A stretch of DNA of 61,994 nucleotides from SIG636 sp045604285 (GTDB lineage: Bacteria; Bacillota; Clostridia; Oscillospirales; CAG-382), in the NCBI GenBank assembly GCA_045604285.1, contig JAZUNS010000122.1, positions 1-61,994 on the forward strand, given 5' to 3'. Shown here one piece after another: positions 19,501-27,222 of this stretch. The position numbers and the translations under genes are program-made. The notes under the pieces are model-generated. The model saw nothing but the letters and a program-made list of their open reading frames with translations, was not told where the DNA came from and searched no databases. Every line of letters starts with the position of its first letter. Position 1 is the stretch's first letter.

Positions 19501-20198
19501 TCATCAATAACCGTAAGAAACGTTGTGTGACGGCAATGATCAGACCAATAGGTATCTATCATGCGTATTTCTGTAATTGTGGGATCTCTGCCTTCTTCAA
19601 TAAAATACTTCTGGCAAAATGCAATATCTTCGTCATCCATTGCCAAACCATAGGTGGAAACAAACTTGCTTAAACCTTCTCTGTCCAAGGAATTAAACCC
19701 GTCTATTGTTGCAACAGTTTCGGGAAGTTCATAACTCATAGCCAAAGTTTCAGGCTTAGATAAAGAAGCCTCTCTTGCTTCTACAGGGTTAATAACATAC
19801 TTTTTAATTTCGCTGACCTGAGCATCGGTAAGATTGCCGTACAAAGCATAAACCTTTGCCGTTCTTATTGTGGGTCTGTCACCCTGGGATATTATCTGGA
19901 TACACTGTGCTGCAGAATCTGCTCTTTGATCAAACTGACCGGGGAGATATTCAACAGCAAAGCAGATAGTATCGGTAAAAGGAAACTCGTCATACACAAT
20001 GTCAAGCTGAGGTTCGGAGAATACTGCCGTCTTAGCATAATCGAACAACGATTGATCTATATTCTCTGCATCGTACCTATTCAAAAGCTTAATATCGGTT
20101 AACTCCGAAATACCCAAAAGGGTACGCAAATCAGAAAGCAAAGCTTTAGCTTCATGGTCAAGGCCTTGCTTTTTTTCTACATACACTCTATATACCAC
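16509..20198 (-). CDS. purL: Phosphoribosylformylglycinamidine synthase, single chain
   Basis: Fourth step of purine synthesis: FGAR, ATP and glutamine to FGAM. The 1229-residue chain contains the N-terminal PurS-like part, two AIR-synthase-type ATP domains (DTYWSDHCRHTTF near 215 and ETHNHPTEIEPFGGAAT near 295 are diagnostic), and a C-terminal class I glutamine amidotransferase domain from about 960, with the nucleophile in CGICNGFQAL and the PGTNCEYDSA start. Thus no separate purS or purQ is needed. Three bases separate it from purD upstream; a strong terminator follows. Confidence 0.97.
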   Translation of the reverse strand: MVYRVYVEKKQGLDHEAKALLSDLRTLLGISELTDIKLLNRYDAENIDQSLFDYAKTAVFSEPQLDIVYDEFPFTDTICFAVEYLPGQFDQRADSAAQCIQIISQGDRPTIRTAKVYALYGNLTDAQVSEIKKYVINPVEAREASLSKPETLAMSYELPETVATIDGFNSLDREGLSKFVSTYGLAMDDEDIAFCQKYFIEEGRDPTITEIRMIDTYWSDHCRHTTFLTVIDDVKFDDEILQSAYNRYIAARKELGRNKPICLMDIATLAVKHLRANGKLDKLDESEEINACTVKIEVEADGKKEPWLLLFKNETHNHPTEIEPFGGAATCIGGAIRDPLSGRSYVYGAMRVTGAADPLKPVSETIEGKLPQRKIVTTAAAGYSSYGNQIGISTGIVDEIYHPGYAAKRMEIGAVIAAAPAENVRRERPSAGDVVILLGGATGRDGCGGATGSSKSHTSKSLESCGAEVQKGNAPEERKLQRLFRNPVACRMIKRCNDFGAGGVSVAIGELADGLAINLDAVPKKYEGLDGTELAISESQERMAVVVEAKDSDAFLALANTENLQATVVATVTEAPRLTMTWKGNKIVDISREFLNSNGADKHITVSPAAAKLCNKDVSGSFADNYAAVATDLNSCSKRGLSERFDSTIGAGTVVMPFGGKNQLTPSQSMIQKISMEKKHTDDCSFMSWGYNPFVSEQSPYHGAYLAVVESVSKLVASGAYFEDVYLTFQEYFEKPLKDSVRWGKPFAALLGAFEAQMDLGIGAIGGKDSMSGSFEDIHVPPTLVSFAVTTGKTQQVISPEFKAAGNKVVLIAPEYNEKGLPDSTSLISCFEKIKNFAENGKVFACYTPGIGGIGEAVMKMCFGNSIGFKYNDALSVKDIFGYNYGAFVAEVADGVQEGIVIGETVGEEVICRGDEKIDLDSLLDRYEGKLESVYPCNIEQSQNNIETFSYKATEWVAPAVKTAVPKVLIPVFPGTNCEYDSAKAVRDAGAEPTIMVINNLSADGIKRSIEGFANSLKESQIVFIPGGFSGGDEPDGSGKFITAFFRNDAIKQSVTELLEQRDGLMCGICNGFQALIKLGLVPYGKIIDTDENCPTLTFNTISRHQSRIVRTRIASNKSPWLALTEVGDVYNVPISHGEGRFLANEDLIKKLAENGQIATQYVDFENKATADVHFNPNNSMFAIEGITSPDGRVFGKMGHSERIGNGLYKNVPGNYDIRMFEAAVKYFK

Positions 20199-20200
20199 AA

Positions 20201-21469
20201 CTATACCTCCATCGCTTCAAGAGCTTTCCGTCCAATATCCTTGCGATAATACGCATTGTCAAAACTGATTTTACCTACGTAAGAGTATGCCTTCGTAATT
20301 GCATCATCAAGTTTATCAGCCGTCGCAGTAACGCCCAAAACTCTACCGCCGGAAGTTACAAGCATATCATCCTTTAATGCTGCACCGGCAACGTAAACGC
20401 AGTCTGCAACCTCTGCAGGGATTGTGATCTTAAAGCCCTTATCATATTTCTCCGGGTAACCATTAGAAGCCATTATAACACAACATGCGCTTCCGTCATA
20501 GAACTCAACATCAAGAGTTGAAAGCTTTTCTTCTGTAACAGCCTTCATAACGGTCAGCAAATCAGTTTTCAACAATGGGAGCACAACCTGAGTTTCAGGA
20601 TCACCAAAGCGACAATTATACTCAATAACCTTGGGACCGTTAGGCGTAAGCATCAAGCCAAAATACAGACAACCTTTAAAAGTCCTGCCTTCAGCATTCA
20701 TTGCTTTTACTGTAGGCATAAAAATAGTTTCCATACACTCCTTGGCGATAGCATCGGTATAATAAGGGTTAGGGGCAACCGTTCCCATACCGCCGGTATT
20801 TAATCCGTTATCACCATCTTTGGCACGCTTATGGTCCATAGAAGAAACCATGGGGCAAAGCGCCACACCGTCGGTAAAGGCCAAAACTGATACTTCGGGG
20901 CCGGTCAAAAATTCTTCAATTACAATTTTGTCACCGCTTTTGCCAAAAACCTTATCTTCCATAACGGAAGCAACGGCTGCAAAAGCTTCTTCCCTTGTTT
21001 GTGCAATAATTACACCCTTGCCCAACGCCAAGCCGTCAGCCTTGATAACCGTAGGAATAGGAGCATCTTTCAAATATTCAAGAGCGGCTGCTGCATTATC
21101 GAACACTTCATATTTTGCAGTGGGAATATTATATTTTTTCATTAAGTCTTTGGCAAAAACTTTACTGCCTTCAATAATAGCGGCTTCAGCCCTCGGACCG
21201 AAGCAAGGAATGCCCTCGTTCTCCAACGCATTAACAGCACCCAAAACCAACGGATCGTCAGGAGCAACTATGGCATAGTCGATATTATTTGCTTTTGCAA
21301 ATGCACAAATGCCATCTATATCCTTGGCACCTATGTCAACACAAACAGCATCAGAGGCAATCCCACCGTTACCGGGAAGCGCATATATATTATCAACTTC
21401 GGGGTTTTCTTTTATCTTCTTTATGATGGCATGTTCGCGGCCGCCACCGCCGACAACCAATACTTTCAT
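20201..21469 (-). CDS. purD: Phosphoribosylamine-glycine ligase
   Basis: Second step of purine synthesis, forming GAR from phosphoribosylamine, glycine and ATP. I start at the ATG at 21469, which has GAGGTG upstream and gives the family N-terminus MKVLVVGGGGREHAI; a longer frame up to 21544 overlaps the preceding gene and lacks similarity. It has 422 residues, with the ATP-grasp segments KADGLALGKGVIIA and GCLYFGLMLT and the metal-binding EYNCRFGDPETQ near 285-296. It follows the AICAR transformylase gene closely. Confidence 0.97.
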   Translation of the reverse strand: MKVLVVGGGGREHAIIKKIKENPEVDNIYALPGNGGIASDAVCVDIGAKDIDGICAFAKANNIDYAIVAPDDPLVLGAVNALENEGIPCFGPRAEAAIIEGSKVFAKDLMKKYNIPTAKYEVFDNAAAALEYLKDAPIPTVIKADGLALGKGVIIAQTREEAFAAVASVMEDKVFGKSGDKIVIEEFLTGPEVSVLAFTDGVALCPMVSSMDHKRAKDGDNGLNTGGMGTVAPNPYYTDAIAKECMETIFMPTVKAMNAEGRTFKGCLYFGLMLTPNGPKVIEYNCRFGDPETQVVLPLLKTDLLTVMKAVTEEKLSTLDVEFYDGSACCVIMASNGYPEKYDKGFKITIPAEVADCVYVAGAALKDDMLVTSGGRVLGVTATADKLDDAITKAYSYVGKISFDNAYYRKDIGRKALEAMEV

Positions 21470-21486
21470 AAAAACACCTCTTCGTA

Positions 21487-22671
21487 TTAATGATGGAACA
21501 AACGCATTCCCGTGAATGCCATTACCATGCCAAACTGGTTGCAACGCGCAATAACGTCGTTGTCTCTAAGAGAGCCACCGGGTTCAGCAATATACTTAAC
21601 GCCCGTCATTTTAGCACGCTTAATGCTGTCATCAAAGGGGAAGAAAGCGTCAGAACCCAAAGAAACGCCGTCGATACCGTCAAGATATTCTCTGATCTCA
21701 GCATCCGTGAGAGGCTCAGGTCTTTGTGTGAAATACTGTTCCCATACGCCTTCTGCGCAAACGTCTTCTTCGTTTCTGTTAATATAGCCATCGATAACGT
21801 TGTCTCGTTCGGGTCTGGTAAGCTCAGGTCTGAAGGGCAAGGACAAAACCTTATCGTGCTGACGCAAAAACCAAGTATCAGCCTTAGTGGCAGCAAGACG
21901 GGTACAATGGATTCTGGATTGCTGACCGGCGCCTACGCCAATGGCCTGACCGTCAACAGCAAAGCAAACAGAATTAGATTGTGTGTATTTTAGAGTAATC
22001 AGGGATACAACCAAATCACGTATTGCTTCATCGGTGAACTCTTTATTCTCAGTAACTATGTTATTTAAAAGGTCGGGATCTATTTTAAAGTCATTTCTGC
22101 CCTGCTCAAAGGTTATGCCGTAAACTTGTTTTTTCTCAGAAGCTTCGGGAACGTAATTGGGGTCAATTTTTACGATATTGTAATTTCCCTTTTTCTTGGT
22201 CTTTAAAATCTCAAGAGCTTCGGGCTCATATCCGGGAGCGATAATGCCGTCGGACATTTCACGCTTAATAAGGTTAGCGGTAGTAACGTCACAAACGTCG
22301 GACAGTGCAATCCAGTCGCCAAAAGAGCACATTCTGTCTGTACCTCTTGCTCTGGCAAATGCGCATGCCAAGGGAGAATCGTCAAGCCCGGGGATATCAT
22401 CAACAAAACATGCTTTTTTAAGCTTTTCAGGCAAAGGTATGCCGACAGCCGCAGAGGTAGGGCTAACGTGCTTAAAAGACGTAGCGGCAGGCAAACCAAG
22501 CGCCTTCTTCAATTCGGATACTAACTGCCAAGAATTAAATGCATCTAAAAAGTTTATATAACCGGGTCTGCCGTTAAGAATTTCTATAGGAAGGTCAGAG
22601 CCGTCTGCCATAAATATTTTTGCAGGTTTTTGGTTAGGATTACAGCCGTATTTAAGTTCAAATGTTTTCAT
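21487..22671 (-). CDS. purH: AICAR formyltransferase, stand-alone (no IMP cyclohydrolase domain)
   Basis: Formylates AICAR to FAICAR with 10-formyl-THF, the penultimate step to IMP. At 394 residues it corresponds to only the transformylase half of bacterial PurH; the N-terminal MGS-like cyclohydrolase domain of about 200 residues is absent. Visible family features are LKYGCNPNQKPA at the start, FKHVSPTSAAVG near 66, RSRIHCTR-like GAGQQSRIHCTRLA near 250, and FFPFDDSI. The missing activity is supplied by purO immediately downstream of purN, that is, just upstream in this operon. The start follows GAGGT. Confidence 0.95.
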   Translation of the reverse strand: MKTFELKYGCNPNQKPAKIFMADGSDLPIEILNGRPGYINFLDAFNSWQLVSELKKALGLPAATSFKHVSPTSAAVGIPLPEKLKKACFVDDIPGLDDSPLACAFARARGTDRMCSFGDWIALSDVCDVTTANLIKREMSDGIIAPGYEPEALEILKTKKKGNYNIVKIDPNYVPEASEKKQVYGITFEQGRNDFKIDPDLLNNIVTENKEFTDEAIRDLVVSLITLKYTQSNSVCFAVDGQAIGVGAGQQSRIHCTRLAATKADTWFLRQHDKVLSLPFRPELTRPERDNVIDGYINRNEEDVCAEGVWEQYFTQRPEPLTDAEIREYLDGIDGVSLGSDAFFPFDDSIKRAKMTGVKYIAEPGGSLRDNDVIARCNQFGMVMAFTGMRLFHH

Positions 22672-22681
22672 TGTATTTACC

Positions 22682-23401
22682 TCATTTATTCTTATTAATC
22701 ATTCTGTTTTCAATAGAGCCGGTTTTAAGGTCAATATATCTTACGTAAAGAGAAATTTTATTTTGTTCATTAAGTGCATTCCACAAGCTGTTGGTAAAGG
22801 AATCTATATCATTTTCAATAGCAACTCTTTCAGGCTCGCCGCAAAACGTGGGAATGGGGTTGCCGTCACAAACGTAGGTGTGAAGGAAATGGCCAAGACC
22901 GGGAAGAGATACATAACTGTAGGTGAAACGATTGCAAGCGCTTCCCTTTTCGTCTGCGCTCTTTAAAATACTCATTTCGTAAGAGAAATCAGAAGTGTCA
23001 AACTTTAGCATTCCGCTTATTCTGGGAGTAAAATTAGGGGCGTCAGGCTCAAATTCACGGCTGGTAAGCGCTTCAGAAAAGCTCTTTCCTGCGGCAAGTC
23101 CGTCATAAACAGTATCGGTTTGATTTCCGTTAGTAACAATAAGGTAATTCTTATATTTTCTGATCGGAGAATAAATTATCAAGCTGGGATCTTCAACGGC
23201 AGACTCGTCAAACGGATGTATGATAACTTCATCGCCCTGTTCGACAAAAACGCGGTTTCTGCTGTTATTACTTCTACCCATAATAAAATAGGCAACGCAT
23301 GCTTTGGTTTCGTCGGGGGTTTTACCAATAACGATACCCCTGCCAACGTAGGCATTATCTTTAATCAATTCCGGGAGATTATTAATTTTATAAACATTCA
23401 T
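22682..23401 (-). CDS. purO: IMP cyclohydrolase, archaeal PurO type
   Basis: Closes FAICAR to IMP, the last step of purine synthesis. The 239-residue protein matches the archaeal PurO family, not the PurH cyclohydrolase domain: YVGRGIVIGKTPDETKACVAYFIMGRS near 18-44, SRNRVF, and TPRISG near 140 are characteristic. It lies directly between purN and the stand-alone AICAR transformylase, forming a split replacement for bifunctional PurH. Such PurO genes occur in some Clostridia. Assignment rests on sequence pattern and genomic context. Confidence 0.88.
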   Translation of the reverse strand: MNVYKINNLPELIKDNAYVGRGIVIGKTPDETKACVAYFIMGRSNNSRNRVFVEQGDEVIIHPFDESAVEDPSLIIYSPIRKYKNYLIVTNGNQTDTVYDGLAAGKSFSEALTSREFEPDAPNFTPRISGMLKFDTSDFSYEMSILKSADEKGSACNRFTYSYVSLPGLGHFLHTYVCDGNPIPTFCGEPERVAIENDIDSFTNSLWNALNEQNKISLYVRYIDLKTGSIENRMINKNK

Positions 23402-23403
23402 TT

Positions 23404-24021
23404 TTATTTCTCTCTTTCTGACATAATTTTTTCACATACCTTTTCAGTAGCTTTGGGAAGTATCTTCCACTCTGCTAACTTCATAACTCTTTTTTGCAAG
23501 GTTTCGGCGGTATCGTTTGCCCTTATCGCAACGGCTTTTTGCATGATTATTTCGCCGCCGTCGGGTATTTCATTAACGTAATGAACGGTGGCACCGGTTA
23601 CTTTAACGCCATATTCCAAGGCGGCTTCATGAACTCGAAGACCATAAAATCCTTTTCCGCAAAAAGATGGAATGAGCGAAGGGTGAACGTTAATAATTCT
23701 TTTTTCAAAGGCATTGGTAAACTTTTCGCTTAATATAGACATAAAGCCGGCGAGAACAATTAGCTCTATTCCTTCTTCATGTAAAGTGTTTATCAAAGCA
23801 TCCTCAAATTCCGAATGGGAAGAATAATTGCTTTTAAGAATTACTTTTGTAGAGATTCCTGCTTTCTCAGCTCTTGTCAATGCATACGCATTGCTGTTGT
23901 TGGATACAACCAAAGAAATGTAACCGTTTTTGATAATACCCGCATCCTGAGCATCAATTAAAGCTTGAAGATTTGTGCCGCCGCCGGAAACAAAAACTGC
24001 TATTTTAACTTTACTGTTCAT
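23404..24021 (-). CDS. purN: Phosphoribosylglycinamide formyltransferase
   Basis: Third step of purine synthesis, transferring a formyl group from 10-formyl-THF to GAR. The 205 residues start with VKIAVFVSGGGTNLQALID, the classical PurN N-terminus. The catalytic triad region is visible as RIINVHPSLIPSFCGKGFYG (Asn and His) and the later Asp in the GATVHYVNEIPDGG segment. A GTG lies one codon upstream; the ATG at 24021 is preferred. It is 14 bases downstream of purM and two bases upstream of purO. Confidence 0.96.
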   Translation of the reverse strand: MNSKVKIAVFVSGGGTNLQALIDAQDAGIIKNGYISLVVSNNSNAYALTRAEKAGISTKVILKSNYSSHSEFEDALINTLHEEGIELIVLAGFMSILSEKFTNAFEKRIINVHPSLIPSFCGKGFYGLRVHEAALEYGVKVTGATVHYVNEIPDGGEIIMQKAVAIRANDTAETLQKRVMKLAEWKILPKATEKVCEKIMSEREK

Positions 24022-24035
24022 CACTGCACCGCTTA

Positions 24036-25076
24036 CTAAGACAGAATAATCTTGTCATCGTTTTCGCAAATTTCACCGATAATATATGCAGACTCGCCAC
24101 AAGCATTAAGAACAGAAATAGCTTTATCTGCTTCATCTTTGGGAACAACTATGCTCATACCAACACCCATGTTAAAGGTATTAAACATATCTCTTTCGCT
24201 AATGCCGCCGGTTTTTGCGATAAGCTCGAAAATAGGAAGAATCTTTATTGCAGATTTATCTATCTTTGCACAAAGCCCGTTGGGAATGCTGCGGGGAATG
24301 TTTTCATAAAAACCGCCGCCTGTAATATGAGATATGCCCTTTACATTAACAGCATCAAGCAAAGCCAAAACGGGCTTTACATAAATTTTAGTAGGTGTAA
24401 GGAGCGTTTCCCCGATAGAGCCGGAAAGTTCAGCTACGTTAGATTTTATATCCTTATTTTCAACGTCAAATACTTTTCTAACGAGAGAGAAGCCGTTAGA
24501 ATGAACGCCGCTTGAAGGCAATGCTATTATAACGTCTCCGCTTGCCATTTTTTTATTATCTATGATCTTGTCCTTATCAACAACACCTGTGCAATAACCT
24601 GCAAGATCATACTCATCAACAGGATAAAATCCGGGCATTTCTGCGGTTTCACCACCAATAAGAGCAGCGCCGGATTGAACGCAACCATCACAAACGCCCT
24701 TTACTATATCAGCTATACGTTCGGGAATGTTCTTTCCGCAAGCGATATAATCAAGGAAAAACAAAGGCTTAGCGCCACTGCAAATGATATCGTTAACACA
24801 CATTGCAACGCAATCAATACCTACGGTGTCGTGTTTATCCATAATAAAAGCAATTTTAAGCTTTGTGCCAACACCATCGGTACCGCTGACTAACACGGGT
24901 TTACGTATACCTTCCAGATCAAGCTCAAACAAGCCACCAAAGCCGCCGACGTCGGAACATACTCCCTTAGTTATGGTTTTAGCTATATGCTGTTTCATCA
25001 ATTCGACAGCTTTATAACCGGCAGTAATATCAACACCGGCAGCTGCGTAGCTATCAGACTTAGATTGTAAATTCAT
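24036..25076 (-). CDS. purM: Phosphoribosylformylglycinamidine cyclo-ligase
   Basis: Fifth step of purine synthesis: FGAM to AIR with ATP. It has 346 residues, full length. Diagnostic parts are SYAAAGVDITAGYKAVE at the N-terminus, VSGTDGVGTKLKIAF near 60, ALIGGETAEMPGFY near 137 and ISHITGGGFYENIPR near 245. The start is preceded by AAGGAAT and lies four bases after the purF stop, so purF and purM are coupled. Confidence 0.97.
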   Translation of the reverse strand: MNLQSKSDSYAAAGVDITAGYKAVELMKQHIAKTITKGVCSDVGGFGGLFELDLEGIRKPVLVSGTDGVGTKLKIAFIMDKHDTVGIDCVAMCVNDIICSGAKPLFFLDYIACGKNIPERIADIVKGVCDGCVQSGAALIGGETAEMPGFYPVDEYDLAGYCTGVVDKDKIIDNKKMASGDVIIALPSSGVHSNGFSLVRKVFDVENKDIKSNVAELSGSIGETLLTPTKIYVKPVLALLDAVNVKGISHITGGGFYENIPRSIPNGLCAKIDKSAIKILPIFELIAKTGGISERDMFNTFNMGVGMSIVVPKDEADKAISVLNACGESAYIIGEICENDDKIILS

Positions 25077-25080
25077 AATT

Positions 25081-26505
25081 CTATTCCTTTCCGTTCCAAC
25101 AATATGTACATAATTTACAGGGTTCTATCCCTATCGCTTCGCAAACACCTTTAAGAGACTGAAACTCTAAAGATGCAAAGTTGAATTTTTTAGCTATCGC
25201 CTCTCTGAGCATTTTACCTCTCTCGGTGGAAGCGTCGCTATATTCTTCCAAATGTTTGCTACCCTCTTCACCTTCAAGCTCATAAACAACACGTCTTGCA
25301 ATAAGCTCCATCTCGTCTACAGAGCGTGAAAAATTAAGATATTTACATCCATACATTATAGGGGGGCAAGCTGAACGCATATGGACGGTTTTTGCGCCGT
25401 TATCGTAAAGAAAATCAACGGTTTCTTTAAGCTGGGTCCCTCTCACTATAGAGTCATCCACAAAAAGAAGATTTTTATCAACTATTAAATCGTGGACAGG
25501 AATTTGCTTCATTTTAGCTACCTTATCCCTATCCTTTTGATTGGATGGCATAAAGCTTCTTGGCCAGGTAGGAGTATATTTAATAAAGGGTCTTGCAAAA
25601 GGGATTCTGCTTTGATTTGCATAACCGATAGCATGAGGAGTGCCTGAATCCGGTACACCTCCAACATAATCGATGTCATCGCAATTGCCGTTTTCCATAT
25701 CTTGCTTTGCCATTATCTCACCATTGCGATAACGCATCAACTCGACATTAATACCCTCATAGCTTGAAGTAGAATATCCATAATACGACCACAAGAAAGC
25801 ACAAACACGCATTTCTTCACCGGGAGGAGAAAGTTGCTTTAACCCGTTACAGGTCAATTCTACTATTTCACCGGGGCCAAGCTCTCGCTCTATACGATAA
25901 TCTAACTTTTGGCAAGCAAAAGATTCAAAAGATACACAATAACCGTTATCGTTTTTGCCAACAATAACCGGTATTCTGCCAAGCCTATCCCTTGCAGCGA
26001 TAATAGAGCCATCGTCTTTTAAAATCAAAATAGAGGCAGTACCTTCTATGGCCTTTTGTGCAAACCTTATGCCTTCAATAAAATTGCTTTTTTGATTTAT
26101 CAGTGCAGCAACCAGCTCAACCGTATTTATTCTGCCGCCGGTCATAGCTCCAAAATGCCCGCCGCTAAAAGACAAGTATTGATTAATAAGCGCTTCGGCA
26201 TTATTAATCACACCAACTATACTAATTGCATAGGTTCCGATATTAGAACGAATCAACAACGGTTGAGGATCGGTATCACTAATACAACCTATGGCAGAGC
26301 GTCCTTTCATTTCATCAAAAACGTCTTCAAATTTAGTTCTGAACGGCGAGTTTTGTATATTATGTATTTCTCTTTGTAAACCGATTTTATCGTCAAATGC
26401 GGCCATACCGCCGCGTTTTGTTCCTAAATGAGAATGATAGTCCGTACCAAAGAAAACGTCCATTATTGCGCTTTCTTTACATACGGCACCAAAAAAGCCA
26501 CCCAT
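25081..26505 (-). CDS. purF: Amidophosphoribosyltransferase homologue lacking the N-terminal catalytic Cys
   Basis: First step of purine synthesis: PRPP plus glutamine-derived ammonia to phosphoribosylamine. The 474 residues show an Ntn glutaminase domain (YHSHLGTKRGGM near 23-34), a PRPP transferase domain with LLFVDDSIVRGTQ near 350, and a cysteine-rich end (CKLCTYC) like cluster-binding PurF. Normally Met1 is removed to expose Cys; here the start, fixed by GGAGGT seven bases upstream, reads Met-Gly-Gly-Phe-Phe-Gly, and the first Cys is residue 9. The glutaminase nucleophile is therefore missing, while the transferase half looks intact. It may use free ammonia or another glutaminase. Confidence 0.85.
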   Translation of the reverse strand: MGGFFGAVCKESAIMDVFFGTDYHSHLGTKRGGMAAFDDKIGLQREIHNIQNSPFRTKFEDVFDEMKGRSAIGCISDTDPQPLLIRSNIGTYAISIVGVINNAEALINQYLSFSGGHFGAMTGGRINTVELVAALINQKSNFIEGIRFAQKAIEGTASILILKDDGSIIAARDRLGRIPVIVGKNDNGYCVSFESFACQKLDYRIERELGPGEIVELTCNGLKQLSPPGEEMRVCAFLWSYYGYSTSSYEGINVELMRYRNGEIMAKQDMENGNCDDIDYVGGVPDSGTPHAIGYANQSRIPFARPFIKYTPTWPRSFMPSNQKDRDKVAKMKQIPVHDLIVDKNLLFVDDSIVRGTQLKETVDFLYDNGAKTVHMRSACPPIMYGCKYLNFSRSVDEMELIARRVVYELEGEEGSKHLEEYSDASTERGKMLREAIAKKFNFASLEFQSLKGVCEAIGIEPCKLCTYCWNGKE

Positions 26506-26529
26506 TTTTACCTCCGTAAATTATCTTAC

Positions 26530-27024
26530 TTACTTATTGAATTCAGCAGCAACAGCTTCATCCTTAGACAAAACGACCGCCGCATCAGCATTTCTTTTTT
26601 CCACAAGACGATCGTGCAACCCCTTATCATCAACCGCTAAAATCTGTGCAGCAAGCAAGGCTGCGTTTGCGCCACCGTTTACTGCAACGGTAGCAACGGG
26701 TATGCCCGTAGGCATTTGCACTGTTGAAAGCAGCGCATCCATGCCGTCAAAGCAGCTTGATTTACAGGGAATGCCAATAACCGGTAATACAGTATTGGCA
26801 GCAATAGCGCCCGCTAAATGTGCCGCCATACCAGCTGCGGCAATGATTGCGCCAAAGCCTTTGTCGTAGGCGTTAACAGCAAAATCTTTAGCCTGCTCAG
26901 GCGTTCTGTGCGCTGAATAAACGTGTACTTCGAAAGGGATTTCCAAGGCGGTCAACATATCCGTCGCCTTTTTTATGATAGGAAGATCGCTGTCACTCCC
27001 CATAACTATTCCAACTTTTTTCAC
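26530..27024 (-). CDS. purE: N5-carboxyaminoimidazole ribonucleotide mutase
   Basis: Sixth step of purine synthesis, converting N5-CAIR to CAIR. The start is the GTG at 27024, preceded by GGAGGT; upstream codons lie in the riboswitch terminator. The 164-residue product begins KKVGIVMGSDSDLPI and has the SAHRTP segment near 43-48, typical of class I PurE. purK, purC and purB are not in the window. It is the first gene of the purine operon and is directly controlled by the ZTP riboswitch. Confidence 0.95.
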   Translation of the reverse strand: MKKVGIVMGSDSDLPIIKKATDMLTALEIPFEVHVYSAHRTPEQAKDFAVNAYDKGFGAIIAAAGMAAHLAGAIAANTVLPVIGIPCKSSCFDGMDALLSTVQMPTGIPVATVAVNGGANAALLAAQILAVDDKGLHDRLVEKRNADAAVVLSKDEAVAAEFNK

Positions 27025-27049
27025 AATTAAACCTCCAACATAACAGAAA

Positions 27050-27084
27050 GGGCGCACTTACCCCTCTAAGGAGTAAATGTGCCC
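27050..27084 (-). terminator. Expression-platform terminator of the ZTP riboswitch
   Basis: Long hairpin on the minus strand: left arm from GGGCACATTTACTC (27084-27071), right arm GGGGTAAGTGCGCCC (27064-27050), followed by TTTCTGTT. Its left arm includes the GGGC of the aptamer's conserved CTGGGCA, so ligand binding should prevent termination. Confidence 0.82.
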
Positions 27085-27162
27085 AGACGGTCGGCATACA
27101 AACTAACCATGTCCGTTCTGCTTCCTTGTGGTGTCCCACTTATCCGTCAGTCACAGAATCGG
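27079..27162 (-). promoter_or_regulatory. ZTP (pfl) riboswitch upstream of purE
   Basis: The minus strand carries the two conserved halves of the ZTP/ZMP aptamer: TTCTGTGACTGACGG beginning at 27158, whose TTCTG pairs with CAGAA at 27120-27116, and the GCCGACCGTCTGGGCA block near 27095-27080. ZTP and ZMP accumulate when 10-formyl-THF is short, and this class switches on purine and folate genes. The terminator that follows overlaps the aptamer, giving a ligand-ON arrangement. It should control the whole purE-purL operon. Confidence 0.9.
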
Positions 27163-27176
27163 CTAAACCTATAGAT

Positions 27177-27206
27177 ATTTTATCATAACATTGTATGAAT
27201 TGTCAA
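27177..27206 (-). promoter_or_regulatory. Promoter of the purine operon
   Basis: TTGACA at 27206-27201, 18-base spacer, TAAAAT at 27182-27177. It lies just after the pyrB stop and would start RNA near 27170, a few bases before the ZTP aptamer. No terminator separates it from pyrB, so pyrimidine read-through into the riboswitch is possible. Confidence 0.75.
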
Positions 27207-27222
27207 GGCACTGATATATTAC

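Noticed and set aside
26530..27057. Longer purE starting near 27057
   Set aside because: The extra codons lie in the riboswitch terminator; the GTG at 27024 has GGAGGT and the normal PurE N-terminus.
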